Source: Bacteroidales bacterium (lineage in GTDB: Bacteria; Bacteroidota; Bacteroidia; Bacteroidales; UBA932). Taken from it: a stretch of DNA of 34,674 nucleotides. This document shows positions 1 to 8,133 of this stretch, one piece after another (positions within the stretch are counted from its first letter, which is position 1; every line of letters begins with the position of its first letter). The stretch covers positions 1-34,674 of the forward strand of contig JAEEVG010000024.1 of assembly GCA_016290835.1 (NCBI GenBank), read 5' to 3'. The notes under the pieces are model-generated. The model saw nothing but the letters and a program-made list of their open reading frames with translations. It ran no database searches and had not been told where the DNA came from. Position numbers and translations under genes: made by a program.

Positions 1-970
1 TGCCGGAAGGACCCCAGTCCTTGGTCGTGTCCAGATCGCGCTCGTTCACGGCGATGCGGCGGTGCCCCAGGATGGCGATCACCAGTTCGTCCGCGCTGAT
101 CACGGCCTCGTGGGTCACCCAGTCATATTCGGTCTCGCGGTAGATCGGACGCAGGTTCGTGCCGTCGGCATTGACCATCCAGGTGCGCTGCGGGGCCTTG
201 CCGCCGGTCTCCCAGCAGAAGATCACCTCGCCGGGGTGCCAGGGGTTGCCCTGGATATGGCCCACTTTGAAATGCACGGCCACCACGGGCTCGGCCTTGC
301 CGGTGCGCAGGTCGATCTTGCCGATGCCGCCCGGGCCGGCGCCCATGTTGCGCGGGCCGAAGTTGGGCGCAATCGGCTCCGCGATGGGCATATTGCGGGC
401 ATAGTCAGGGGCCAGGCGGAAATATGCCAGTTCTTCGCTGCCGTCCAGGGCCAGGTCTCCTTCGACGCACAGTTCGGCGGGAATGATCCCGCAGATGCGC
501 TCATAGGCGGCCTTGCCCTGCAGCTTGCCCGCCTCGGAATCCTTGAAGAGTTTCTCGAGGTTGATCTCCACGATCTCCCAGCCCGTCCGGCGCCCGTCGG
601 GGCCGCGCTGCTGACGCTGGATGTAGAGATTCATCGAGTTGCGGGCCACGCAGAGCATGCCGGTGTAGCCGCCTTCCGTCACCTGTACCATCTCGCCGGT
701 CTCCTCGTTGACGGCCATCGCCTCGCCGCGGACGCGGTTGGAGCGGAAGATCACCCACTTGCCGTCGGAAGTCCACTGATTGTGGGTCTGGTAGATCTTG
801 GAGTCCCCCTTGCCACTCTGGCTGGTCAGGAAGACCAGTTCGACGCCGGTTTTGGGATCTTTGATCACCTTCTTCTCGGAAGGGAAACGCCGCCCGATCT
901 GGGCGGAAACAGGAATTGCGGCCAGCGTCGCCAGGACAGCGCACAAAGCCAATTTGACTGTAACTTTCAT
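1..970 (-). CDS. Oligogalacturonate lyase-like protein (PL22 type), C-terminus outside window
   Basis: The gene starts at ATG 970-968 and stays open to the window edge, so 323 residues are visible and the C-terminus is missing. A signal peptide (MKVTVKLALCAVLATLAAI, then PVSAQ) indicates export. The rest looks like a beta-propeller with WD40/PD40-like blades, e.g. NQWTSDGKWVIFRSNR and YTGMLCVARNSMNLYI, as in the oligogalacturonate lyase family (PL22). That family cleaves short, often unsaturated, galacturonides and binds a metal through histidines; His287 in the VTHEAV stretch is a candidate ligand. It lies 83 bp behind susD on the same strand, after a terminator and with its own -7 box, and the locus also holds GH28 and GH105 enzymes. 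This supports a pectin role. A general TolB-like propeller protein is the main alternative. The family call is from motif memory and not a search. Confidence 0.62.
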   Translation of the reverse strand, partial: MKVTVKLALCAVLATLAAIPVSAQIGRRFPSEKKVIKDPKTGVELVFLTSQSGKGDSKIYQTHNQWTSDGKWVIFRSNRVRGEAMAVNEETGEMVQVTEGGYTGMLCVARNSMNLYIQRQQRGPDGRRTGWEIVEINLEKLFKDSEAGKLQGKAAYERICGIIPAELCVEGDLALDGSEELAYFRLAPDYARNMPIAEPIAPNFGPRNMGAGPGGIGKIDLRTGKAEPVVAVHFKVGHIQGNPWHPGEVIFCWETGGKAPQRTWMVNADGTNLRPIYRETEYDWVTHEAVISADELVIAILGHRRIAVNERDLDTTKDWGPSG

Positions 971-992
971 TTTCTAACGGTATTGATCCGGA

Positions 993-1000
993 CAAATATA
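993..1000 (-). promoter_or_regulatory. Putative -7 promoter box for the PL22-like gene
   Basis: On the minus strand this reads TATATTTG, an exact match to the Bacteroidota -7 consensus TAnnTTTG. It lies 22 nt before the ATG at 970, so the leader would be about 15 nt. No good TTTG is present 19-21 bp upstream, where the susD terminator stem lies. It may be a weak internal promoter. Confidence 0.45.
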
Positions 1001-1001
1001 C

Positions 1002-1041
1002 AAAAAAGAACGGACAGGACACGCAGGCCCCGCCCGTTCTT
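1002..1041 (-). terminator. Intrinsic terminator after susD
   Basis: On the minus strand an 8-bp perfect stem, AAGAACGG (1041-1034) with CCGTTCTT (1013-1006), encloses a GC-rich 20-nt loop and runs into six T residues (1007-1002). It starts 13 nt after the susD stop codon. It should end or attenuate susCD transcription before the lyase gene. Confidence 0.65.
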
Positions 1042-1053
1042 CGAATGGGTAGA

Positions 1054-3384
1054 CTAGTAGTTGTAACCGTAGTTCTGGTACTTCGCCTTCGCCTCGTTGC
1101 TCAGCGGCTGGCCCTCTTCGTCCGTCAGGAGATTGAGGTAGGTCGAAGGGAACGGCCGGAGCGTATTGAAGCTCTGGAAGTTGCCCTTCGGCCGGCCGGT
1201 CTGTCCGCTGTTGCCGATGACATTGTCGGCGACATCCCAGGAACCCACCTTGTAGTCCGTATTGCCGGCATTGGCACCGGCCTGCTTGTGCCACTGAATA
1301 CGTGCTGCCTGCACGCCGGCGTGATGCACCTCGTTGTAGTAGGTGTACTCGTGGGTGAATTCGCGGGCGTATTCGTTGCAGATGAACTCGATGAAGCGGG
1401 CGAGTTCGGTCGTGGCCTGCGGGTGGTAGTTCTCCTTCTTGGAGTGCTCCGACACACCGTCCCAGTAGGAGGCGTCCACCTTGATCTTCTCGTAGGAGTC
1501 TTTGGCGGCATACGGGTAGACCTGCTCCTCAGCGCTCAACTGCTCGTGGCCCGGGTAGAGGCGTGCGATGACGTCAAGACGCTGCTCGCCATCCTTGAAA
1601 GCGGCGCGGCGGCGCAGAGCATTGATGTAGGTGATCGCTGTGTCGTAGTCTCCCTTGCGACCATACGCCTCGGCACAGACCAAATACATCTCGGCCGTAC
1701 GCATCACGTTGACATCCCGGTAGGAGTACTCGGAGTCGGTACCTCCACGTTCGGAGTCCTGATACTTGCGGATGGTCGGGATACCCTCTGCCGTGTCGTT
1801 TTCGAGTTGCATGAAGTTCTTGGTGTTGTATTCCATGGCTCCATTGCCGTCCGGCATGATCGGTGCGCGGTAGTAGTATTTGTCACCGTCCTTGATCCAG
1901 CGGGCATAGATGACATAGGGCTGGGCAAGCGCTTCGTTGATATCGATGGCCGTATCCTTGGTATTCTCGATGAATGCCTGGGAGATGTCGCCGGCTCCCA
2001 TCTTGTGCTCACCTGCGACAGCCGCACGGCCGCCCCAGGCAGGCCACTTGTAGTTGTCCTTGATCTTTGCATTGAAATACGCAGCCTGGGCTTCGGACCA
2101 GCGATACGTGCCGTTCTTCGGGTCGTCGTAGGCGAAGTAAGGCTTGTTCTCCTCCGGGATGGACTTGCTGGTCGGAGCGGCCGCCGTTGTGTACTGGATG
2201 TCAAAAGACTTCTGGAAACGGGAATCGTTGATCTTGTCAAATAAGTCGAAGCAGTCATCCGTCGGGACGAACGTAGCCTTGAAGTTGGTGTAGCGGCCGG
2301 CGCCATACTGCCAAACAATGGAAGGGATGCCCTTCAGTTCGGAAGTGTATTCCGCAGCTCCGAAGCGGATCAGGCGCTGGCTATAACGGTAGTTATCAGT
2401 GCCCTTGCCGAATACGGCGTTGTGGACGTGCTCAGGGGTGGTTTCGTTGGCATAGTCACCCAGCGCACCGCTCGGGAAGATATCAGCAAAGTCGGCATCC
2501 AGCGGATGGTCCTGGATCACAATCTTGGCAAAGAAGATAGCAGAGTCGAGGTCTGCTGTCCCGGATCCCTTGTATAGCGCACCAAGGTAGGACTTCGGGT
2601 TAGAGGTATCGAGGGTGCCATCCGCGTTGCGTCCATACTCGGTGGTGCCGTAGTCCTTACCTTGGTAGCGGTTGAGATACATCCGGGCAAGCAGGAAGGC
2701 AGCCGTATATTTGGTCGCACGGCCGAATTCAGCGGCTGAATAACTGGCTGGCAGATGCTCATAAGCAAAGCGTAACTCGCCGATCAGGGTCTTGTACATA
2801 TCCGCTGACGGGGTCCGCTCGAAGACATAGGACTTCGGCAAGGTCTGGTAGGGCTCAGTGCAGAAGTGGACGTCGCCAAATGCGGTGTTCAATTCGTAAT
2901 AAATCCACGCGCGGCAGACCAGCGACTCGGACAGACGTTGGTTGGCGTAGGCCTGATCCTCGGCAAAGCGGCCCAGGGCGGCTCCGCTGCGGATGGCCTT
3001 GATGGCCCGGTTGCAGGTGGCGATTTCCGGATAGGCACCGATGGTGGAACCGCCGGAATATTCGCCCAGATAGCCGTTGGCCGCACCGGCTGCGGTAAGC
3101 CAGTTGGTATTGTTGCCATCCCAGGTGTTGCCGGAATAAGCATCATTCTCGAAATAGGTGGTCATCATATCGTGACCGCCCTCGTGGGTGAAATGCCCGG
3201 CAAAGAATTGCCGGTCGAAACGGAAGGCGTTGTAGTTTGCGACAATCATCTGTTCCAGACCCTGCTCCGTTTCGAGGTAGTCCTGGGTGATTGTGGAGAC
3301 GAGTTCTTCCTTCAGGAAAGTATCGGTGCAGCCGGCAAGCAGCATGGCGAACGCGGCGGCAATCAGGATCATTCTATGTTTCAT
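1054..3384 (-). CDS. susD: SusD/RagB-family outer-membrane glycan-binding lipoprotein
   Basis: This is a 776-residue surface lipoprotein that captures oligosaccharide and closes over the SusC pore. The N-terminus is a short charged stretch and hydrophobic segment ending in the lipobox LLAGC, followed by TDTFLKEELVS, typical of SusD proteins. Helical TPR-like repeats follow, including RLSESLVCRAWIYYELN and MRTAEMYLVCAEAYGRKGD; the latter is the usual SusD C-terminal signature. The length is above the usual 500-650 residues. An in-frame ATG also lies at 3390, but AAGGAA touches that codon directly and sits 6 nt from the ATG at 3384, so 3384 is preferred. It is 19 bp downstream of susC and probably cotranscribed. 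The ligand is inferred to be a pectic oligomer from the neighbouring enzymes. Confidence 0.93.
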   Translation of the reverse strand: MKHRMILIAAAFAMLLAGCTDTFLKEELVSTITQDYLETEQGLEQMIVANYNAFRFDRQFFAGHFTHEGGHDMMTTYFENDAYSGNTWDGNNTNWLTAAGAANGYLGEYSGGSTIGAYPEIATCNRAIKAIRSGAALGRFAEDQAYANQRLSESLVCRAWIYYELNTAFGDVHFCTEPYQTLPKSYVFERTPSADMYKTLIGELRFAYEHLPASYSAAEFGRATKYTAAFLLARMYLNRYQGKDYGTTEYGRNADGTLDTSNPKSYLGALYKGSGTADLDSAIFFAKIVIQDHPLDADFADIFPSGALGDYANETTPEHVHNAVFGKGTDNYRYSQRLIRFGAAEYTSELKGIPSIVWQYGAGRYTNFKATFVPTDDCFDLFDKINDSRFQKSFDIQYTTAAAPTSKSIPEENKPYFAYDDPKNGTYRWSEAQAAYFNAKIKDNYKWPAWGGRAAVAGEHKMGAGDISQAFIENTKDTAIDINEALAQPYVIYARWIKDGDKYYYRAPIMPDGNGAMEYNTKNFMQLENDTAEGIPTIRKYQDSERGGTDSEYSYRDVNVMRTAEMYLVCAEAYGRKGDYDTAITYINALRRRAAFKDGEQRLDVIARLYPGHEQLSAEEQVYPYAAKDSYEKIKVDASYWDGVSEHSKKENYHPQATTELARFIEFICNEYAREFTHEYTYYNEVHHAGVQAARIQWHKQAGANAGNTDYKVGSWDVADNVIGNSGQTGRPKGNFQSFNTLRPFPSTYLNLLTDEEGQPLSNEAKAKYQNYGYNY

Positions 3385-3403
3385 GGTCATTTCCTTTTAG
3401 TGA

Positions 3404-6400
3404 TTAAAAACCAAGTCTCAGACCAAAGACCAGACTGCGGGTCAGCGTAGTATTGTCAGTCTGGAGGTAGCCCAGGCCGTCGGAGTTCATATCGTCGGGG
3501 TTGATACCGACCCGGACCAGTTCACCGCCGAAAACGAAAGGATTGAGCACCTGCAGGGAGACGGCGGCGTTGGAAGCGCCGATCTTGCTGACCAGGTTCT
3601 TGGGCAGATTGTACGTCAGGGAGATGTTGCGGATGGCCACCATATCGCCCATGGCGAGGTTCGGCGTACCGTACACGGTCACCGGCTTCTTGCTGGTATC
3701 GATCGGACGGGCATAACGGGCGCCTGTGTTGGTCGGGCTCCAAGTGCTGTTCTCGACGCGCCGGCCGATGGTCTGCAGCACACCCATATGGCTCCCGCCA
3801 TAGGCGTTTCCGAAGCGGAAATACGCGAAGAAGGTCAAAGTCAGATCCTTCCAGCTAAAGGTGTTGTTGATGCCACCGGTCCACTTCGGAGACAGGGTGT
3901 AAATCTTTTTGTCGTCATCGTTAAAGACACCGAAACCATTGTTTTTATAGTACACAGTTTCGCCGGTGAGTTCGCCTGCGGCGTTCTTGATCTTGACCGA
4001 TTTAGCGTCCGGATCAGAAGCGGTTGTCTCGATGAACTCCTGATCCACGGTCTTGTAGGAGCCCGGGTAGAAGTTCATACCGAGAGAACGATAAATGTCC
4101 ATTAGGCGGTTGTCTTCCGGTGTATCCTGCCATAGGCGGTCATACTGCCAAGTATATGTGACGCGCAGCGGCGCACCCACAAACCAGTTGTTGCTCTTGT
4201 CTTCCGTGGCTCCGTTGGCCAGTTCGACGATCTCGTCGCGGTTGGTCGAGAAAGTCCAGTTGGTCTCCCAGCGGAAGTCGCGCGTCCGGACGTTGACGGT
4301 ATTCAGTTCGATCTCGAAACCACGGTTGCGTGTCTTGCCCACGTTGGCACGGACCGTCGTGTAGCCGGTAATGACAGGCACGGACTGGTTCATCAGGAGG
4401 TCGTAGGTGTTGGTGATGTAGTATTCGAGGGAACCGTAGATGCGGTAATCCAGGAAGGCGTAATCAAGACCGATGTTGAGGGAGGCGGTCTTCTCCCAAC
4501 CCAGACCATAGTTTGCCATGGAACCGGGTTTGGCACCCGGGGTGTTGACGGTCACCAGACCCTCGCCGAGCGGCATCTTGGCGCGGCTGGAAGTAATCGT
4601 ACCCATCGCCTGATACGGGTTGATGGCGGAGTTGCCGGTCACACCGTAGCCGGCGCGGAGCTTGAGCTGGTTGATCCAGTTGAGGCGCTTGATGAATTCC
4701 TCCTGCTCCATCTTCCACGCAAGGGCCACGGACGGGAAGTAATCCCATTTGTTGCCGGGGGCGAGCACGGAGGCGCCGTCGTAACGGATCGTCGCCGTGA
4801 GCAGGTACTTGCTCATCAGACTATAGTTGAGGCGGGCCATGTAGGAAGCGCGCTGCCAGGCGGAATAGCTGGAACCGACACTCAATTTGCTCTTGTCGGA
4901 GTCGCCGATGCCGAACCAGCGGGCCGTCGGATACACGGTGTCATACATACGGGCGTTCAAGCCTTCGGACTGACTCTGTTCCGCGGATTGGACCAGGGTC
5001 ACGCCCAGAGAGTGGATGTTGCCGAAGTCCCGGTTGTACATCAGCATATTCTCCAGGGTCCAGGCTTTGTTGAGGCTGTGGGCATAATAGCCGCTGTTGG
5101 GCAGGCTGGCCGGAGCCGCGAAGGGGTTGGTAAAGCCGCTGTCGTTGTATTGGCCGCTGCGGTTGTGGCGGTACTGGAAACCGAAATTGGTCCGCCACCG
5201 CAGGCCCTTGAGCGGAGCCCAGAAGCCGGCGAAATCCACCTCGGCAAAGGAGGCCAGGTTGACGGAGGCCGTATAGGTCATATTGGTGGACTCGGTCATA
5301 TTGCGCAGCGGGCTGTGGTAGACCTGATCGTACTCGTTGTCCACGGTCAGGATGCTGCCATCCTCGTTGAAGGCGGGGGCCCAGGGCATCATTTTGTAGC
5401 GGGCCAATGAATAGGAATCCTTCCACATGCCCTCGTTGCCGGAGTTGTTGATGAAACCGTAATCTTTCTCGGAATAGGTGCCGGTCATGGTGATGCCGCC
5501 CTTGAGCCAATTGGTAGCCGTTACTTCGCCGGAGACCTTGGCCGTATAACGCTTGTACATCTGGTCTTTCATCGGGACCTTCTGGTCCAGCAGTCCCATC
5601 GAAACATAGATATTGGACTTATCCGTGCCGGCCGACAGGGAAACCATATGGTCGTTGGTGACAGCCGGATGGCGGAGCACCAGACCGGCCCAGTCGGTGT
5701 TGAGGAGGTTCTCAGGATGGTATTCAGGCACCTGGGCGGCATAGCCGCGGGCAATCTCTTCCGATGTAGCGTTGCGCATCAGGTAGTTGCCGGACGCATC
5801 CTTCGGGAAGACCTTGTCCAGCGAAGCGTTCATATAGGTGGAGAACTGGGGATTCAGCCAGTTGGCGATGTCCTGGGCCGGATCCGGTGCCGTGCCGTAC
5901 TGTCCGCCATAGGCATCGGAGTTGATGGCCTGCTGGCGGTTGTAGTCCAGCAGCTGCTGGGAATCCATCCACTTGGTCAGGCTGTGCAGCTGGCTCAGGG
6001 TCACCGTGCCGCTGTAGTTGACACTGGTCTTGCCGGTCTGGCCCCGCTTCGTAGTCACGAGCAGGACGCCATTGGCGCCGCGGGAGCCATAGATGGCCGT
6101 GGCGGATGCGTCTTTGAGGACCTCGACGGATTCGATGTCGGCAGGGTTCAGGTCGTTGATCGAACCGGCACTGTAGGGAATGCCGTCCACGACGAAGAGC
6201 GGGCTGTTGCTCGCCATCAGGGAACGGTTGCCGCGGATGGTGATCGATCCGATTTCACCGGGACGGTTGTTACTGGACACGACCATACCGGTCACGCGGC
6301 CCTGCATGGCCTGCAGGGCATTCTGGACGGGGCGTTCTTCGATCATCTCGCTGGTCATCCGGGCCATGGAGCCCGTGATTTCGGATTTGCGCTGGGTACC

Positions 6401-6778
6401 ATAGCCCACGACGACCACTTCATCCAAGAAAGAGGTGTCTTCGGCAAGGACGACGCGCATTCCGTTCGCGGCAGCGACAGTCTGGGTGGCGTACCCGATA
6501 CAGGAGATTTCCAGCCGGGAGCCGGGTGCGACGCTCAGCACGAACACACCATCCATGTCCGTCACCGTGCCGGTGTCCGTTCCGAGGACGCGGACGCCGG
6601 CACCGATCACCGGTTCGCCGGCGGCATCCACGACGGTGCCCCGGACAGGACCGGCTTGATACGCCTGTTCCGGAGAGCGGTTGTCCGTTCCGGCCGGGGC
6701 CGGAAGGGCGGACACGCCCGATTGGAACAGGAAAAGGAAAACAACCATCGAAATGATTGCATTACTTCTCTTCATCAT
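3404..6778 (-). CDS. susC: SusC/RagA-family TonB-dependent outer-membrane transporter
   Basis: This 1,124-residue transporter imports oligosaccharides across the outer membrane using TonB energy. A signal peptide occupies about residues 1-25. A carboxypeptidase-regulatory-like beta domain follows (about 46-118, with GTVVDAAGEPVIGAGVRV and the end ISCIGYATQTV). Next come a TonB-box-like segment DEVVVVGYGTQRKSEITGS, a plug domain with FVVDGIPYSAGSINDLNP and SVEVLKDASATAIYGSRGA, and a long beta-barrel ending in Phe (SLVFGLRLGF). All are standard for the SusC family. It is the first gene of its unit, with a near-consensus promoter about 100 bp upstream. Two ATGs (6778 and 6775) are adjacent. The substrate is inferred as rhamnogalacturonan or homogalacturonan fragments from the GH106-like/GH28, GH105 and PL22-like neighbours. 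No SusR, hybrid two-component or anti-sigma regulator is visible here. Confidence 0.96.
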   Translation of the reverse strand: MMKRSNAIISMVVFLFLFQSGVSALPAPAGTDNRSPEQAYQAGPVRGTVVDAAGEPVIGAGVRVLGTDTGTVTDMDGVFVLSVAPGSRLEISCIGYATQTVAAANGMRVVLAEDTSFLDEVVVVGYGTQRKSEITGSMARMTSEMIEERPVQNALQAMQGRVTGMVVSSNNRPGEIGSITIRGNRSLMASNSPLFVVDGIPYSAGSINDLNPADIESVEVLKDASATAIYGSRGANGVLLVTTKRGQTGKTSVNYSGTVTLSQLHSLTKWMDSQQLLDYNRQQAINSDAYGGQYGTAPDPAQDIANWLNPQFSTYMNASLDKVFPKDASGNYLMRNATSEEIARGYAAQVPEYHPENLLNTDWAGLVLRHPAVTNDHMVSLSAGTDKSNIYVSMGLLDQKVPMKDQMYKRYTAKVSGEVTATNWLKGGITMTGTYSEKDYGFINNSGNEGMWKDSYSLARYKMMPWAPAFNEDGSILTVDNEYDQVYHSPLRNMTESTNMTYTASVNLASFAEVDFAGFWAPLKGLRWRTNFGFQYRHNRSGQYNDSGFTNPFAAPASLPNSGYYAHSLNKAWTLENMLMYNRDFGNIHSLGVTLVQSAEQSQSEGLNARMYDTVYPTARWFGIGDSDKSKLSVGSSYSAWQRASYMARLNYSLMSKYLLTATIRYDGASVLAPGNKWDYFPSVALAWKMEQEEFIKRLNWINQLKLRAGYGVTGNSAINPYQAMGTITSSRAKMPLGEGLVTVNTPGAKPGSMANYGLGWEKTASLNIGLDYAFLDYRIYGSLEYYITNTYDLLMNQSVPVITGYTTVRANVGKTRNRGFEIELNTVNVRTRDFRWETNWTFSTNRDEIVELANGATEDKSNNWFVGAPLRVTYTWQYDRLWQDTPEDNRLMDIYRSLGMNFYPGSYKTVDQEFIETTASDPDAKSVKIKNAAGELTGETVYYKNNGFGVFNDDDKKIYTLSPKWTGGINNTFSWKDLTLTFFAYFRFGNAYGGSHMGVLQTIGRRVENSTWSPTNTGARYARPIDTSKKPVTVYGTPNLAMGDMVAIRNISLTYNLPKNLVSKIGASNAAVSLQVLNPFVFGGELVRVGINPDDMNSDGLGYLQTDNTTLTRSLVFGLRLGF

Positions 6779-6882
6779 ACAATGCGTGAATTAAAGGTTA
6801 TTATGTGATAAGAATGTGGGGGTGATCCTGGCAGAGGTCACGAAGGACAAAAAAATCATCGGCTAACGGTTATTGGTTGTAA

Positions 6883-6914
6883 CAAATGTAGGTTTTTTCT
6901 CAATAAAATGCAAA
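6883..6914 (-). promoter_or_regulatory. Promoter of susC
   Basis: On the minus strand, TTTG (6914-6911), a 20-bp spacer and TACATTTG (6890-6883) match the Bacteroidota housekeeping promoter consensus almost exactly. Transcription would begin near 6876, giving a leader of roughly 100 nt before susC. Confidence 0.7.
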
Positions 6915-6916
6915 TA

Positions 6917-6952
6917 CGCGGGCCGGATTATCCGGCAGGTTCCCGGCCCGCG
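6917..6952. repeat. Perfect 10-bp inverted repeat beside the susC promoter
   Basis: CGCGGGCCGG (6917-6926) and CCGGCCCGCG (6943-6952) are exact inverted copies separated by 16 bp. The left arm starts 3 bp upstream of the susC -33 element. Because both flanking genes point away, no transcript is expected to end here, so an operator is more likely than a terminator. Confidence 0.6.
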
Positions 6953-6989
6953 TCCCTTACCATAACCAAATCGTTTAACCATTCTGCAT

Positions 6990-7006
6990 TGTGAATGAGA
7001 TTCACA
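6990..7006. promoter_or_regulatory. CRP/FNR-like palindrome, candidate operator
   Basis: TGTGAATGAGATTCACA is a perfect palindrome of 7-bp arms around GAG. It resembles the CRP-family half-sites TGTGA and TCACA, but with a 7-bp instead of a 6-bp spacer. It sits about 75 bp upstream of the susC -33 element and about 90 bp upstream of the mscS-like -33 element. A role for a CRP-like carbohydrate regulator is inference. Confidence 0.4.
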
Positions 7007-7098
7007 GGCAAAGGTATTCAATAAAACCGCACCCGAAGGACTGTAATCCGTTCATTGTCAGTATCCAAAACCGCCATCCCGGAAGCGGGGCCTGACGG

Positions 7099-7131
7099 TT
7101 TGGGGTTTTTCACGGATTCTTCTTATATTTG
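7099..7131 (+). promoter_or_regulatory. Promoter of the mscS-like/GH105/GH106-GH28 unit
   Basis: TTTG (7099-7102) and TATATTTG (7124-7131) are separated by 21 bp, close to the Bacteroidota consensus. The box ends 27 nt before the ATG at 7159, which makes an upstream TTG start at 7129 very unlikely because it would fall inside the box. Confidence 0.6.
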
Positions 7132-7158
7132 TATATTCTATTGATTCGTACCGGCCCT

Positions 7159-8085
7159 ATGTTGTTATTACAAATACAGAATCCCATCAGCGAAGAGCAG
7201 CTCGTCAGCAAGGCCGACTCCGCCAAAGTCGCCATCCGGCAATTCACGGAGATGCTGGCCGCCGACCCCGGCACCGCCCTGCAGAGCCTCGGCAGGCAGG
7301 CCGTCCAGTTCGGACTCAAGGTCCTCGCCGCCCTGGTCATCTACATCGTCGGGGCGTGGATCATCAAGCGCATCAAGCGCTCCCTGCAGCGCATGTTCGC
7401 GCGCAAGCAGACCGACCGGGCCATGGCTTCGTTCATCACCAGCCTCGTCTCCATCGTGCTGACCATCATCCTGATCGTCATCACGGTGGGCACCCTGGGC
7501 GTCAACACCTCCTCGCTCGCCGCCCTGCTCGCCGCGGGCGGCATGGCCATCGGCCTGGCACTGAGCGGCACCCTGCAGAACTTCGCCGGCGGCCTGATGA
7601 TCATGGCCTTCAAGCCCTTCAAGGCCGGCGACTATATCGAAGCGCAGGGCTACGCCGGCACGGTCACGGAAGTGACCATCGTCGGCACCCACCTCACCAC
7701 CCTGGACAACCGCAAGGTCATCCTGCCCAACGGGGCGCTGTCCGGCGGCAACATCGTCAACTACTCCAGCTTCCCGCTGCGCCGCATCGACGTCACCGTC
7801 AGCGTGGAATACGGCACTCCCTCCGAGGCCTGCAAGCAGCGGCTCACCGAGATCGTCAAGGAGGATCCGCGTTTCCTGGACGCCTCCACCCCCGGCGCCG
7901 CCGACCCGGTCATCGCCATCCAGAAACTCGACACCAGTTCGGTCAATTTCCTGATCCGCGCCTGGGTCAACACCCCCGACTACTGGAACGCCCTGTTCGA
8001 CCTCAACGAGCGCGTCTACACCGAGCTCCCGCAGGCGGGCTTCCACTTCCCGTTCCCGCAGTTGGACGTCCACATCCGCACCTGA
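7159..8085 (+). CDS. MscS-family mechanosensitive ion channel
   Basis: This 308-residue inner-membrane protein is of the small-conductance mechanosensitive channel family, which opens under membrane tension to release solutes. After an amphipathic N-terminus come three hydrophobic segments, roughly residues 51-70, 88-110 and 115-145. The third has the Gly/Ala-rich pore-helix pattern LLAAGGMAIGLALSGTLQNF. The beta domain follows with FKPFKAGDYIEAQGYAGTV and the characteristic DNRKVILPNGALSGGNIVNY, then the C-terminal alpha/beta domain. The length is close to E. coli MscS. The ATG at 7159 is chosen because an upstream TTG start would overlap the promoter box. Only 48 bp without an obvious promoter or terminator separate it from the GH105 gene, so it may be cotranscribed with the pectin enzymes. 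Confidence 0.93.
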   Translation: MLLLQIQNPISEEQLVSKADSAKVAIRQFTEMLAADPGTALQSLGRQAVQFGLKVLAALVIYIVGAWIIKRIKRSLQRMFARKQTDRAMASFITSLVSIVLTIILIVITVGTLGVNTSSLAALLAAGGMAIGLALSGTLQNFAGGLMIMAFKPFKAGDYIEAQGYAGTVTEVTIVGTHLTTLDNRKVILPNGALSGGNIVNYSSFPLRRIDVTVSVEYGTPSEACKQRLTEIVKEDPRFLDASTPGAADPVIAIQKLDTSSVNFLIRAWVNTPDYWNALFDLNERVYTELPQAGFHFPFPQLDVHIRT

Positions 8086-8133
8086 CATTCCCCGTACTGA
8101 CATTTCAACGAAAAACCAATCTTCCATCACATT

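Larger units (their letters stand above)
6779..7158. other. Divergent regulatory region of the pectin locus, no gene
   Basis: This 380-bp gap lies between the divergent susC and mscS-like genes, and I see no credible coding sequence in it. It holds the susC promoter (6883-6914), the mscS-like promoter (7099-7131), a perfect 10-bp inverted repeat (6917-6952) and a 17-bp palindrome (6990-7006). A divergent layout of this kind usually lets one regulator control both arms of a polysaccharide locus. Confidence 0.7.

Noticed and set aside
7129-7158. TTG start upstream of the mscS-like gene
   Set aside because: This codon is inside the TATATTTG promoter box, so it could not be part of the resulting transcript.
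6779-7158. A small RNA or riboswitch in the susC-mscS gap
   Set aside because: No known riboswitch core was recognised. The structures there are better explained as promoters and operators, and a small RNA cannot be supported without expression data.
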